This document shows positions 15,508 through 25,031 of a DNA stretch of 40,610 nucleotides, in pieces. The notes beneath the pieces are model-generated. The model had not been told where the DNA came from. It was given only the letters and a program-made list of their open reading frames with translations, and made no database searches. Position numbers and translations under genes: made by a program. How positions within the stretch are numbered: the first letter of the stretch is position 1; each line of letters opens with the position of its first letter. Source of the DNA: a virus; IMG/VR virus record IMGVR_UViG_3300023196_001923, positions 1 to 40,610 of that record. One strand, written 5' to 3'.

Positions 15508-15918
15508 TTATATATTTTTAATTAATTCATGAGACGCGCTTTCATCAACGGTCCAACCTAATTTTTTATGTGTATTTATTAAATGCTTATTGCGCCCTAT
15601 ACTGAACATATGCACGGCACCAACATCTTTACATGCAGCCTCCGCTGTGGTTATAAGAAGTTCTAAGGCCTCCTTACGGTCTTTATCTCTATACTCTGGG
15701 TCTGATACTATCCATTCTAATAAAACGGCATCGGAATTAGTAAAATAAAGAAAACCCGCGCATATAGGCTTGTCGTCTTTATAAACCATTAGTCCCCCGG
15801 TTCCGTTATCCGGCAAAAAGCTTTTAGGTGGATTGACCCACTCGGGCCAAGCTTCCCACCACTTGCATAGCGTATCCCAATCGCTTTCTTTTAGGTTACG
15901 TACATTTAATTTATTCAT
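15508..15918 (-). CDS. GNAT-family N-acetyltransferase-like protein
   Basis: This 136-residue protein has the GNAT layout. The N-terminal strand and helix LNVRNLKESDWDTLCKWW are followed by GGLMVYKDDKPICAGFLY, then LLEWIVSDPEYRDKDR as beta4 with the acetyl-CoA-binding region, then EALELLITTAEAACKDVG and the C-terminal HKKLGWTVDESASHELIK, where GNATs often have a Lys-Leu-Gly-(Phe/Trp) turn. The canonical Q/RxxGxG/A loop is replaced by YRDKDRKE, so catalysis may be altered. The gene lies inside the tail/ejection gene cluster, where similar proteins sit in other aquatic phages. It might modify a virion or host protein; the substrate is unknown. The leader is ATTAAATTAAATT directly before ATG. 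Confidence 0.7.
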   Translation of the reverse strand: MNKLNVRNLKESDWDTLCKWWEAWPEWVNPPKSFLPDNGTGGLMVYKDDKPICAGFLYFTNSDAVLLEWIVSDPEYRDKDRKEALELLITTAEAACKDVGAVHMFSIGRNKHLINTHKKLGWTVDESASHELIKNI

Positions 15919-15926
15919 AATTTAAT

Positions 15927-17504
15927 TTAATATGATGATTCTACGTATTCTGTTGACACGGCAAATAGTTCGTTAAATTGCCCTGGGTTTGTTCCGCCAA
16001 CTGTCATTTTAACAGTAGCAAAAAACCCTTTAATACCACTCATTGATTTACCAAATACAATTTCACCGTTGTTTTGAGGTGTTGCGTTTGTAATACTAGC
16101 AAAGTACTTATCTTCTTTTCTTAAGAAATTATTTGAAAACAAATTGTTTTCTAAACCCTGTTGTGTCGTAGCAAGCGTGTAACCACCTATAGCTTTACCT
16201 ATATCTTCATTAGTAGTAAGCTCAGTAACAATCCAGTTTTTAGATCCTTCGTAGTTTATAGTGTTAAAGTTTTTAACTACAGAAACATTAGGATTAAATA
16301 TAAACGTTACATTTGCAGGTGTTGACAAATTATAAAACGTGCCTCTGTTATTGCTGTCTGAATAGTGTTTGTATATTTTACCATCTTTAATAGAGTAAAA
16401 ATCGTTTTTTAAACTACCAACAAAATCAGGAGCGTATGTATAGAAGCTTGTCCAACCTTTAACGCTTTCGTCAAATGATAAAGTTTTATAATCGTTTATT
16501 TCTTCTGCAGGAGACAAACCTCTGAATTGACCTTCCTGCAATACGCTTACTTCGTATTTTTTAGTATGCAAATCATAACCGCCAATTACAGTACCATTGC
16601 CTTGTAGGGCTGATAATTCATCGCGCCAAAAGTCTGTCATTCCATACCTTGATATTTCTTCAATACCATCCATAGATAGTCTAAGCACAGCGTTTCGCCT
16701 TTTGTCTGTAAAGTATTTTCTATATCCATATATAGCAAAGCTTTCTGGATTTTTTGATATACCATACTTTCCACCGTAAGGAACTATTTGTCCAATTACA
16801 AGATTAAGCGTGCTAACAGCCGACCCTTGGCCTTCGGCAGAATATATAGCGTCTTTATCTATAAGGGCTCTACTAACTTTGTCTTCTTGAAATATAATAA
16901 GGTTAGTATCTTCAGCATATAATTTTTGCACGCTACCATTAGCAGGGTCTAAAGATTTAGTAATATCTTCAGCTACAGAAAATTGATTTGTATTATTAAC
17001 ACCTGTTCTAGAATTGTATATACCTGAGTATATTAAAGAACCAGCCCTTACTTCTCCTTGCTTAACATTATCTACAGTATAAGCTTTAACACCAAAATCT
17101 ACAGATGTATTGTTATAACCACCACGTATTCTTGCTTCTTCTATAAACCAATCATCATTATTGCTAGATCCATATGCTTTTGGTATGTTAGTAAAATCTT
17201 CTATTGGCCCAAATATTATTGTAACATTTCCTGATAAAACAGGCGACGGGATTGGTGATACTTTAAATTCAGTATCACTTATTCTTTCTGTAATAAAACC
17301 TGTGTATGTGTCGCTGCTATAAAGTATAGTTACACTTTGCCCGACATTCATTTCTGTATCAGGCAAGCTAGAAGTTATTGTTATTGTATCACCGTTTTGC
17401 GTAAAGGTTCCGGCAATTTGAGTACCGGGCACAACAGCTGTGATGCTAGCTATCTTCTTTAACCAGAAAGAGTTATAATATTTTACTTCTATAGTAGCTG
17501 CCAT
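15927..17504 (-). CDS. Tail structural protein, beta-rich, 525 residues
   Basis: The protein begins EVKYYNSFWLKK, continues with a beta-rich insert (about residues 20-105), then WFIEEARIRGGYNN, SLIYSGIYNSRTG, KLYAEDTNLIIFQEDKVS, ALIDKDAIYSAEGQG, YGISKNPESFAIYGYRKYF, RNAVLRLSMDGIEEISRYGM, and YEGSKNWIVTELTT near the end. From memory this block order is characteristic of a tail (stabilisation or muzzle-type) protein of crAss-like and other aquatic podoviruses. Repeated blade-like segments suggest a beta-propeller that forms part of the short tail. It follows the 1490-residue tail protein by 33 bases, and the two are probably partners. Structural role is likely; the exact position in the tail is uncertain. 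Confidence 0.75.
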   Translation of the reverse strand: MAATIEVKYYNSFWLKKIASITAVVPGTQIAGTFTQNGDTITITSSLPDTEMNVGQSVTILYSSDTYTGFITERISDTEFKVSPIPSPVLSGNVTIIFGPIEDFTNIPKAYGSSNNDDWFIEEARIRGGYNNTSVDFGVKAYTVDNVKQGEVRAGSLIYSGIYNSRTGVNNTNQFSVAEDITKSLDPANGSVQKLYAEDTNLIIFQEDKVSRALIDKDAIYSAEGQGSAVSTLNLVIGQIVPYGGKYGISKNPESFAIYGYRKYFTDKRRNAVLRLSMDGIEEISRYGMTDFWRDELSALQGNGTVIGGYDLHTKKYEVSVLQEGQFRGLSPAEEINDYKTLSFDESVKGWTSFYTYAPDFVGSLKNDFYSIKDGKIYKHYSDSNNRGTFYNLSTPANVTFIFNPNVSVVKNFNTINYEGSKNWIVTELTTNEDIGKAIGGYTLATTQQGLENNLFSNNFLRKEDKYFASITNATPQNNGEIVFGKSMSGIKGFFATVKMTVGGTNPGQFNELFAVSTEYVESSY

Positions 17505-17537
17505 ATATAATTAATCACTTGTTTTGATATTTTATTA

Positions 17538-20500
17538 CTAAGGAAACAATTTGTCAAATCTAGGGGCCGCGTAGTTTAAACTATTACAAGTACCAGTACT
17601 TCCACCACCAAGTGGTGAGCCTAGTATTATAGCCGCGTACGGAGCTGATATTGTTTCGTCTTTTAATCCATCCGCGTTTAATTTAGGTGCAGCCCCAATT
17701 GATTGGTTTGTTATGGGTGTACGAACCGCTGGATAAAATCTATCAGGCGTTGGAGGCGTGTAAACGTTCACAAGATCTGACGCGTCATAAAATTCTCTAA
17801 CATATTCAGGAAAAGGATTGTCCGCATGAACCGAATCATTTGAAAAATCTTGAACTGAACAAATATTACTTTGAGATATATAGCCGTTGCCGCTGTTATT
17901 AAAAATCCGGAACGGAGATGTACTTTGGGTTTGGGCTGTAGTTATGTAATGTAAATCTCTAAGCCTTGTAGATAACGTAGTATTAAATGTACTTGCTCCA
18001 CCATTAGCACATAATGTTATATTTTCAATTTTAATTGAAAAAGCATATTTGCCCGGCGTATTACCAGCAAAATAAACGCTGCTCTCTGGGCTGGATCCAT
18101 TAGCGGCGCCATCATAATACGAAGGATTTAATTTTATATAATCAAAAGTGTTTACAGTACCATCAAGACCGTTTATATCTGCTATCCTAGTCCAATCACT
18201 ACTAGTAGGATTAGTGGCGGTAGTATGATATACGCGCATAGTTATTATTGATTGAATTAAAGTCGCGAATGATGGCTGGGGTATACAAAACCCTTCAAAG
18301 TAAGTAACTTTAGCTTCTTCAATACCAAAAACAAATTCACCTACAGACTGCGAATCACCTATTCTATAAGCATTCCTTGGATTACCTATAGGAGACGGGC
18401 TACAAGGCTGTGGGTTTTCGGTTGCTTGAAAATCACCGCTGTTATCATAATTAGGCAAATCGTTATCCGCTATAGAGGCATCAGACATGTAACAACATAT
18501 GTAATCAAAAGTTGAGGTATTGCCTGAAGGACAACCACTAGTTTTATCCGCACTTTGGCTACTCCAGTCTTTATTGGCTATACTAGAGACGTAAGAATCA
18601 CTCTGAGGATAACCTCTTATAACAGTAATGTTTTGGTCATCATGCAAACTACCCGCGCCTGGAGTTGCGCCCAGAAGAGAGGCATCCGCTAGCCTTATAG
18701 TTATAGGATATGAATTGTTACCAGAAGCTAAACCCGCTGTTGTTAGTTTAAGCTTACCGCTTGTAGCCTCAATACTAAAATAACCCGCTTCATTGCCAGT
18801 TAATATTGTCCATTGTAAATCTGTTTGTTTAGTAGAGTCTATTCCAGCGCCATTTACAGATGTAAACTCACCAGAACCATCAGTTTGTACTCCAAAGTCA
18901 TGTATAACTTGTCCCGCTATATAAGTCTCATCATAAAAATAATAAGGATTTGGGGTTTTTATTGTAAAGCTAGGCTCGTTGTTTTGTAGTCTACCTGTAA
19001 AAGAAAGTGTTTGGGTGCCCCAAGTGCTTCCACTTCCACCTTCATTAAAAGTAATATCAAATGTAAATACATCTTGTGTAAAACTATCATGATTAAACGC
19101 GTAACCGATATCGTTGGTAATTTTATAACTGCCATCAGGATTTTGAATAAGATTAAACTTAATTGTTTCATCTCCTCTAGGGCTGGTAACTGTAAAGCCT
19201 CCTGGTGTAGTAGTTGATATGCCATTACCTAAACTATTTAAAGGAAAAAAATCTTGAGTTAAATCAGTGTCTATAGCGTCTGTTTCTTCAAAAGAAAATG
19301 TAGGGTTTATAGAAACTGGCCCGTCGAAACCAACAGCTACATCCCAATTTAAATCAGATATTAAACCAGCTTGTGTTGTTTCCCAGTATATATCAAGAGC
19401 AGATACCACAGGTTCTGTTTCAAATATAGTTAAGTTTTCTATATCTTGATATTCATCGCTGATTTTTTCATTAAAAATACCAAACTGTTCGCTAGGAATA
19501 TTAGATGTAATAAACTCCGCGATAAAAGGATTTGACTCAGATTTAAAAAACCCATGATACGGGTTTTTTGGATCTGTTATCGGTATACCTGTATTACCTT
19601 GTGTAACTGTACCAACATCAAAAAGATCAAATAAATCTTCTATAGTGTTTGTTGTGAAGTTTCTATTACCGGGATAATACTGAGCGTTACCAGTATTACT
19701 AAAGACATTTGTTGTGTTTTCTACCCTACCAAAAAGCCTAACACTACTTCTAAAAGTTTTATCTTGAGGTCCAACCTCTGATAAATCTCTAGGAACTTTA
19801 TTTATGTTATCATTAATAAGAGTTATAAACGAAGTGCTTGGGTTTACCGTGTTGCTTGCGTCTGGCGGCTCTGGGTCAGGGGATACGTTGTAATCTAACG
19901 GAACGTCTTTCATAGCCCCAGCAGTATACACATTATAATACTCTTGCTCATTTTGTTTAACAACAATTTTGTAAGAATACCAACCTAGAGTATTTTTATA
20001 ATAAGCAAACTTAACATCAGCTTCTGAAACCGCTAAAGTATTATCAGCTAAATACATATCATTGACTCTCCCGTCTGTTGTTACAACGTACGGATCTGTG
20101 CTTGTACCAGTTCCAGTTACAAATTCTGTAACTTTAACATAATCTACATAAGCGCCACGCATGTAGCTATCTTTAACAGGTATAGCTGTTGCAGCTGTTG
20201 GTTCAGTTGATATCTCAAAAGTATAAGTAGTATCTGTTATAACTGGTGTTGTTGATTTTTCAACATCAAATCCCGCATCTATTTCAGCGGCATATAAGCC
20301 TGGGGATAAATTATCCTTAGATTGTGTTATAGCACTATTAACTAAAACTATTATTGAATTACCAAACCAATCTTTTGTACCGCTAGGCATATACGTTGGG
20401 TCTGGAATATCAGAACCAGTTGGGTCATCGTTTATATAAGGAGCATAGATAGTAGAACCTCTAGACGTACCTACTGTAAAATCACTAACTGGTGATAAAA

Positions 20501-22010
20501 TAACATCTGACTGTCTACCAAACTTGTCTGATAAAACAAAACCTATTTGATAGTTTCTGTTTTGTTTAATAGTATGATTAGGATATTCTATAAAACTATT
20601 ATACTGAGGGTTTGCTATTTTTTGCTCTATACTTACAGCGTAGTTTACACTAGCAGGTGGAGTATGCTTTGTTTGGAAGTTTCCATAAACAACTCTGTTG
20701 CTAATTATTTCTTGAGTTTTAGCCTTGACAGGTACTTTGTCATAAACCCTAACAGTTTGATCTTGCGGTAAGGTACGTATAGGTTTCCTTGATTGATAAG
20801 AGTATGTATAAAAAGTATTGTCTTGAGAACTACCTGAAATTTCATTAGCCAAAACAGTATCAAGAACTTTTACAGATATTTGATCAGATTCTCTATAAAG
20901 AATATCAATACTTGATATTTTATAAGAGGAAACTATGTTATTTGCTTTATCTGGAAGAGGTACAATTAACTCTATGTTATCTATGCCATTTTCAAACCAA
21001 TCTACTATAGTACTATTAAAGGCGCTTTTTTCGTTTCCGTTTATAAAGTAACCATTTTGTTTTGGTATATAAGCTATTTGAGTAAATGGAGAAAATATAG
21101 AATATTCATTATCTTCAAATTTAAATCTATAAGCAAATCTTACAAATTTATCTTGTAAATAATCAGGATCACCAGGCCAGGTACTAATGCTTGACTCGTT
21201 TGTCATTGTAGATGCGAGGAAATATATTACATCTGTTAGTGATATAGCTGTAGCTGGAGCAGTGTCTATTGTAACGGTAGTTTCTGTAGCTGTTGAAACA
21301 GCGCTAACAACTTTTATATATTCTGTAGGTTGCATTGTGGGAACCCCAGCTGTAGTGGTGCCAAGTACTGTCATGCCAGCTACTATATTACTATTTGGAG
21401 CTATTTCAAACACTGTTGCAGACGTAACGCCTGTAACGCTTCCAACTTCTTCTTTTACAAGAGATATAGGTTGATAGGGATTATACTTAGCTATAGATAT
21501 ATGATTTTCTTCATAATAATGATTAGCATCACTTTCAGCTATATCTACATTTATTTTTCTAGGTTGGTTTCTATTGTCTGTAAAGAATAATAAATCTTCT
21601 AAAAGATTTACAGCTATGATAGGGTTTTGTGTAGAGAAATTTAAAAAACTACCGCTTACAAGTGTCTGGTATTGGGTAGTATCATTTACGTTTAAAAATC
21701 TAATAGAACAACTAGCGTCAACAGGCGCTTCTTCAATACCATTCCAGTCTGTAAGAAAAGTATATATACGATCTTTAGAACTGTCCATTAAATAGCCAAT
21801 AATATACATCTTACCGTAAACACCATCAGCTATTGTAGTAGAGGCTATAAGCTCATTGCCTTTAATGTTTTCCAACGTGCCAACACTATCTTCTTCAGAT
21901 TTACCTACAAGTATATTCTGAGCATTCCTGTATTCACCATTAGGCAGCAACCTGTCGTCCAGGTCTTGATTCATCTTTGCCTTTAGAAAATTATTTTTAG
22001 CTTCAGCCAT
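17538..22010 (-). CDS. Large tail protein with cadherin-like domain and Cys-rich end, 1490 residues
   Basis: The N-terminus KNNFLKAKMNQDLDDRLLPN followed by GEYRNAQNILVGKSEEDSVG is a pattern I recall from tail/stabilisation proteins of crAss-like and marine podoviruses. The first 560 residues look like propeller-type beta structure (FVRFAYRFKFEDNEYSIFSP, SSYKISSIDILYRESD, NYQIGFVLSDKFGRQSDVIL). About residues 1017-1133 resemble a cadherin-like repeat (WTILTGNEAGYFSIEATSG, LKLTT, SYPITIRLAD). From about 1160 to the end there are nine cysteines (including YICCYM), against one seen in the rest of the protein. The beta-sandwich and Cys-rich parts look like surface-exposed, possibly host-contact, modules. 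The leader ATTAAATTAA lies directly before ATG. Tail location is well supported; receptor binding is inference. Confidence 0.75.
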   Translation of the reverse strand: MAEAKNNFLKAKMNQDLDDRLLPNGEYRNAQNILVGKSEEDSVGTLENIKGNELIASTTIADGVYGKMYIIGYLMDSSKDRIYTFLTDWNGIEEAPVDASCSIRFLNVNDTTQYQTLVSGSFLNFSTQNPIIAVNLLEDLLFFTDNRNQPRKINVDIAESDANHYYEENHISIAKYNPYQPISLVKEEVGSVTGVTSATVFEIAPNSNIVAGMTVLGTTTAGVPTMQPTEYIKVVSAVSTATETTVTIDTAPATAISLTDVIYFLASTMTNESSISTWPGDPDYLQDKFVRFAYRFKFEDNEYSIFSPFTQIAYIPKQNGYFINGNEKSAFNSTIVDWFENGIDNIELIVPLPDKANNIVSSYKISSIDILYRESDQISVKVLDTVLANEISGSSQDNTFYTYSYQSRKPIRTLPQDQTVRVYDKVPVKAKTQEIISNRVVYGNFQTKHTPPASVNYAVSIEQKIANPQYNSFIEYPNHTIKQNRNYQIGFVLSDKFGRQSDVILSPVSDFTVGTSRGSTIYAPYINDDPTGSDIPDPTYMPSGTKDWFGNSIIVLVNSAITQSKDNLSPGLYAAEIDAGFDVEKSTTPVITDTTYTFEISTEPTAATAIPVKDSYMRGAYVDYVKVTEFVTGTGTSTDPYVVTTDGRVNDMYLADNTLAVSEADVKFAYYKNTLGWYSYKIVVKQNEQEYYNVYTAGAMKDVPLDYNVSPDPEPPDASNTVNPSTSFITLINDNINKVPRDLSEVGPQDKTFRSSVRLFGRVENTTNVFSNTGNAQYYPGNRNFTTNTIEDLFDLFDVGTVTQGNTGIPITDPKNPYHGFFKSESNPFIAEFITSNIPSEQFGIFNEKISDEYQDIENLTIFETEPVVSALDIYWETTQAGLISDLNWDVAVGFDGPVSINPTFSFEETDAIDTDLTQDFFPLNSLGNGISTTTPGGFTVTSPRGDETIKFNLIQNPDGSYKITNDIGYAFNHDSFTQDVFTFDITFNEGGSGSTWGTQTLSFTGRLQNNEPSFTIKTPNPYYFYDETYIAGQVIHDFGVQTDGSGEFTSVNGAGIDSTKQTDLQWTILTGNEAGYFSIEATSGKLKLTTAGLASGNNSYPITIRLADASLLGATPGAGSLHDDQNITVIRGYPQSDSYVSSIANKDWSSQSADKTSGCPSGNTSTFDYICCYMSDASIADNDLPNYDNSGDFQATENPQPCSPSPIGNPRNAYRIGDSQSVGEFVFGIEEAKVTYFEGFCIPQPSFATLIQSIITMRVYHTTATNPTSSDWTRIADINGLDGTVNTFDYIKLNPSYYDGAANGSSPESSVYFAGNTPGKYAFSIKIENITLCANGGASTFNTTLSTRLRDLHYITTAQTQSTSPFRIFNNSGNGYISQSNICSVQDFSNDSVHADNPFPEYVREFYDASDLVNVYTPPTPDRFYPAVRTPITNQSIGAAPKLNADGLKDETISAPYAAIILGSPLGGGSTGTCNSLNYAAPRFDKLFP

Positions 22011-22015
22011 TTAAT

Positions 22016-23185
22016 TTAATGTTTTATCCATTTAGATTTATTTCTAAATACCTGCGTAATTTCTTCTAGCTTTAGATTTGAGAGTCTTATTTTTGTATTA
22101 CGTAATTTAGCGCTTCTATCGCGTTTAAATCTTTGCACAAGGTATTCCGGCATATTCATACGTACAGACAAAATAGAGTACGCTATATGAGCATACATAG
22201 CCTCCTCAGCCAGCTTAGGCACGTACATGTCTTTATCATATGCTAGTCCATCCGATATGTACTCAAATATTATAAGTTTTCCTACAAGATTACTTGAAAA
22301 AGAGATTTTACCTTCTCTTTCATTTATTGTAAAAAATCCATTAATATTTGTGGTCTCTGGGTTTAAGCCGTACCGCTGACCAAGCGTATTACCTCTCCAT
22401 GTGTAAGCGTCTATTTCTGCGTCATAACTGTTATAAAATTCACTGTCATTAGCACCTGTAATTTTATTCATATTAGCATCACTCCATCTTTCGTCTATAA
22501 TCGGCGTGCCCTGCAAGTTTTCAGCATACTCATCCTGTATAGGTACACCATTATCAACTTGCTGGATTGGCATATCAGTAGGATTGGAAGTAAGGCGGGT
22601 TGGATATATAACATGCTTAACACCCAGTTTGTCGACCCATGATAGCTTAACGTAGTTTACATAATCCTGTGGAAGTACAACTGAAAGATTATTTGGTATA
22701 CTTAATTCTTGTTGCTTAACACTCTTTAAAGTGTCGTAGCTAAATTCTTGAATACCTCTTTTCGCGTGGAAAACTACCTCTGTTCTTTTAACGCTTGGTA
22801 TAATCTTACCCTCCCCTACATATGCTACAATAAAATTATTAACAACGTCTTTAAGGCTTACCCCCGCGTAATCTCCATAATTAGTTTCTTTTAAACGAAC
22901 TCTATAAAATCCCACAGCAAAATCGCCTGTGGTTAATGTTATTAAGTTTTTTGATAATGTGTATTCAACGCTAACCGGTATATATGGATCAAGCCCAGAT
23001 TGACTATACTCTAATACAAAATTATTTTTCCAGTAGTTTACATCAGAAGGATTCCATGAGCCATTGTCGTACAATTTTATTTTTTCGTCAAACGTATATT
23101 GCAGTGAAGTTACCCCTAACAGTGTTTGATGTATAACCTGCGAAGCCGCGTAATATTGTTGATTTGTTTCGTTTATTAATCCCAT
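22016..23185 (-). CDS. Head-tail connector / tail ring protein, 389 residues
   Basis: A mainly beta protein with blocks VVFHAKRGIQEFSYDTLKSV, QELSIPNNLSVVLPQDYVNY and VKLSWVDKLGVKHVIYPTRL, then DAYTWRGNTLGQRYGLNPE, GFFTINEREGKISFSSNL, KLIIFEYISDGL and a helical C-terminus beginning KLAEEAMYAHIAYSIL. I recall these blocks from ring or tail-tube proteins of crAss-like phages and relatives. Its position after the adaptor-like protein and before the large tail protein agrees with a role in the head-to-tail connection. It starts 3 bases past the end of the upstream gene. The exact ring position cannot be assigned from sequence. Confidence 0.7.
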   Translation of the reverse strand: MGLINETNQQYYAASQVIHQTLLGVTSLQYTFDEKIKLYDNGSWNPSDVNYWKNNFVLEYSQSGLDPYIPVSVEYTLSKNLITLTTGDFAVGFYRVRLKETNYGDYAGVSLKDVVNNFIVAYVGEGKIIPSVKRTEVVFHAKRGIQEFSYDTLKSVKQQELSIPNNLSVVLPQDYVNYVKLSWVDKLGVKHVIYPTRLTSNPTDMPIQQVDNGVPIQDEYAENLQGTPIIDERWSDANMNKITGANDSEFYNSYDAEIDAYTWRGNTLGQRYGLNPETTNINGFFTINEREGKISFSSNLVGKLIIFEYISDGLAYDKDMYVPKLAEEAMYAHIAYSILSVRMNMPEYLVQRFKRDRSAKLRNTKIRLSNLKLEEITQVFRNKSKWIKH

Positions 23186-23188
23186 ATA

Positions 23189-24109
23189 TTAGCTTTTTTC
23201 GTTTACTTTTTCTGATTGAATTTGCCCAGCTGCTAATTGAATTAATTGTGGGTTTTTTATTACAACACCAGCGTATAAAAGTATTCTTGTTATAATAGAG
23301 GTTTGTTCTGTTGGTTGTAGCAAGAAATTAACAGTTGTAGACGGATCATATATATAACCATTACCATTGGAAGTAAACCCCCAATTAACATTAGCTGGTT
23401 TCTTTAGATAAGAAACTTTAATATCGCTTTGTATACTTTTTGGGTATACGTATAATTTATTTTCTTCAAAAATATACACGGGATATTCTGTCGTGGGTTT
23501 TGTCAAAGGAGACATATTCACATACAAAAAATCATTCCGGTTTATTCTTTCAACCTCAAGCTCGTCGTCATATATGACTGTGCCTATTTTGTAAAAATCA
23601 TCTTGATAAAGATTTACTTGAAGATCATCACCGCTTGTAGGAATATTTGTAAGCTGTATAAAACCACCACCAGAAGATATAGTATAGTCTATATTTTGTA
23701 TAATTTTAACGCCATTTAAAAAAGCTTCTATAGTGCCCGATATAACGCTTGATGCTAGTAAAACCGTAAAGTTATATACTTGTTGACCGCTAACAGTTGT
23801 AAACGACTCTTGACCTACTAGTGAAGAAGTTGTAGGTAAATTAAAATAATTTGAATTATAGGCCACCGAAGTTGGTATAGTTTTAAAAGGGGCTAGCTTT
23901 TCTTCTATGTTTTTTACTCTATTAGAATACTCGCTATCATTTTCAGGAATACGTAGCTGTTGATTTAAGTCCTCAAAATATTCATTGAAAATTTCAAGCT
24001 GTACCTGAGTGCCTATTTTATTAAAATCATCAGGTGTTAAATAACCACGCTGTTCCTTGTTCATTATTAATAGAACAGTTCTATACACTTGATCTACGCT
24101 TACCGCCAT
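23189..24109 (-). CDS. Adaptor/ring protein with an inserted beta domain, 306 residues
   Basis: The helical N-terminus (AVSVDQVYRTVLLIMNKEQR, GYLTPDDFNKIGTQVQLEIF, NEYFEDLNQQLR) and the later RINRNDFLYVNMSPLTKPT, YPVYIFEENKLYVYPKSI and SDIKVSYLKKPANVNWGF match, from memory, a connector (adaptor or ring 1) protein of crAss-like and marine podoviruses that attaches beneath the portal. Between YFNLPTT (about residue 93) and DFYKIGTVIYDD (about 171) lies a separate beta module with GQQVYNF, AFLNGVKI, DYTI and LTNIPTSGDDLQVNLY, which looks like the short modules found in tail fibres. The insertion would make this protein longer than I expect. The start ATG 24109 has an A/T-rich leader without a Shine-Dalgarno sequence. 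Confidence 0.72.
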   Translation of the reverse strand: MAVSVDQVYRTVLLIMNKEQRGYLTPDDFNKIGTQVQLEIFNEYFEDLNQQLRIPENDSEYSNRVKNIEEKLAPFKTIPTSVAYNSNYFNLPTTSSLVGQESFTTVSGQQVYNFTVLLASSVISGTIEAFLNGVKIIQNIDYTISSGGGFIQLTNIPTSGDDLQVNLYQDDFYKIGTVIYDDELEVERINRNDFLYVNMSPLTKPTTEYPVYIFEENKLYVYPKSIQSDIKVSYLKKPANVNWGFTSNGNGYIYDPSTTVNFLLQPTEQTSIITRILLYAGVVIKNPQLIQLAAGQIQSEKVNEKS

Positions 24110-24131
24110 TTGTTTTATTTATTATAACACT

Positions 24132-24155
24132 AAGCGGCAGAATAAACTACCGCTT
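24132..24155 (-). promoter_or_regulatory. Short intergenic hairpin before the adaptor gene
   Basis: The stem AAGCGG with CCGCTT plus two further pairs after one mismatch encloses an A-rich loop, in the 62-base gap between the 276-residue protein and the adaptor gene. No T-run follows on the - strand, so it is not a classic terminator. It could slow transcription or stabilise transcript ends, or it may be chance. Confidence 0.3.
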
Positions 24156-24171
24156 GCATTATTATTACACG

Positions 24172-25002
24172 TTATTGTAACTTTTTCTCTATTGACCTTA
24201 AAACTTCAATACCTTCGTCGGTTTTAAAGAATGCAGCCATAGCAGAGTATGGGTTTTCATCAAACGGAACTGTCATAAGCTTTCTATTATTAGAAGCCCA
24301 AGTAAATGTTCTATTATCACCCGATAGTTTAATTATATTTGTTTCTGTTGCAACAATTGCCATGTTTCTAAGTTGAACATTTTCATCTGTAGCAAGTTCA
24401 ATAAACAAATTTGGATTATTTTTTGCAAATATTAATAAATCTCTTTTTATTTCTTTAGATGACATTCCCGTCACCTTAGATCCAAGCTCTACTCTTAAAA
24501 TTGCTTCGCCTTGATCAACATTCATTTCTCTAGCCGCGTTTAATGCTTCAATTTGCATTTCAATTTCTACAATTTCATCTTTAGCATCGCTAACCTTATC
24601 AAACTCGCTGTATATTTTATCCTTCATTGGATGATATAAAGACAAGAGTTTTTGAAGATTTTGTTTTTGTTTTGGAACAAACAAAGTGCCCTCTTTAAAT
24701 ATAATGTGGGCCATTGTTGATTCACCTTTTTGTTCGTCTACCAAAGGAGAGCTTTGATTAGTCGCATATCGCAATTCTCTTTGCTTACCCGCTTTTTCAT
24801 CAAACCATAATAAAGGATATCTTCTACTATGCTTAGCCGGGATTATATGAGTTAATGGGTTGCGTTTTCCTATTAAATAATAAGTTCTATCTTTAATTTC
24901 CCACTCTGGTACCGTTTGTTTTGGTTTAACTGTTTGTTTTTTTTCTACAGTCGGTTGAGGTGCAACCTCAGTTTTTTCTACTGCTTTAGCTTCTTTAGCC
25001 AT
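24172..25002 (-). CDS. Head-associated hypothetical protein, 276 residues
   Basis: The protein has a Lys/Pro/Val-rich flexible N-terminus (residues 1-35), a central segment with LLWFDEKAGKQRELRYATN and HIIFKEGTLFVPKQKQNLQK followed by LLSLYHPM, then a helical, acidic middle and ELGSKVTGMSSKEIKRDLLI near the C-terminus. The segment giving a 'value in a sheet that ends at a fixed list length' pattern (LFVPKQKQNLQKLLSLYHP) recurs next to the capsid gene in other aquatic phages. Its place between the capsid gene and the adaptor suggests a head-completion or head-surface role. No catalytic motif is visible. It is separated from the capsid gene by a strong hairpin, so its expression is probably lower. 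Confidence 0.6.
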   Translation of the reverse strand: MAKEAKAVEKTEVAPQPTVEKKQTVKPKQTVPEWEIKDRTYYLIGKRNPLTHIIPAKHSRRYPLLWFDEKAGKQRELRYATNQSSPLVDEQKGESTMAHIIFKEGTLFVPKQKQNLQKLLSLYHPMKDKIYSEFDKVSDAKDEIVEIEMQIEALNAAREMNVDQGEAILRVELGSKVTGMSSKEIKRDLLIFAKNNPNLFIELATDENVQLRNMAIVATETNIIKLSGDNRTFTWASNNRKLMTVPFDENPYSAMAAFFKTDEGIEVLRSIEKKLQ

Positions 25003-25031
25003 AATATAATAAAATAAAAATGTTAATAAAA

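Noticed and set aside
15927-22010. The 1490- and 525-residue tail genes as one gene broken by a frameshift
   Set aside because: A 33-base gap, an independent A/T-rich leader and a distinct conserved N-terminus (EVKYYNSFWLKK) in the second gene argue for two normal genes.
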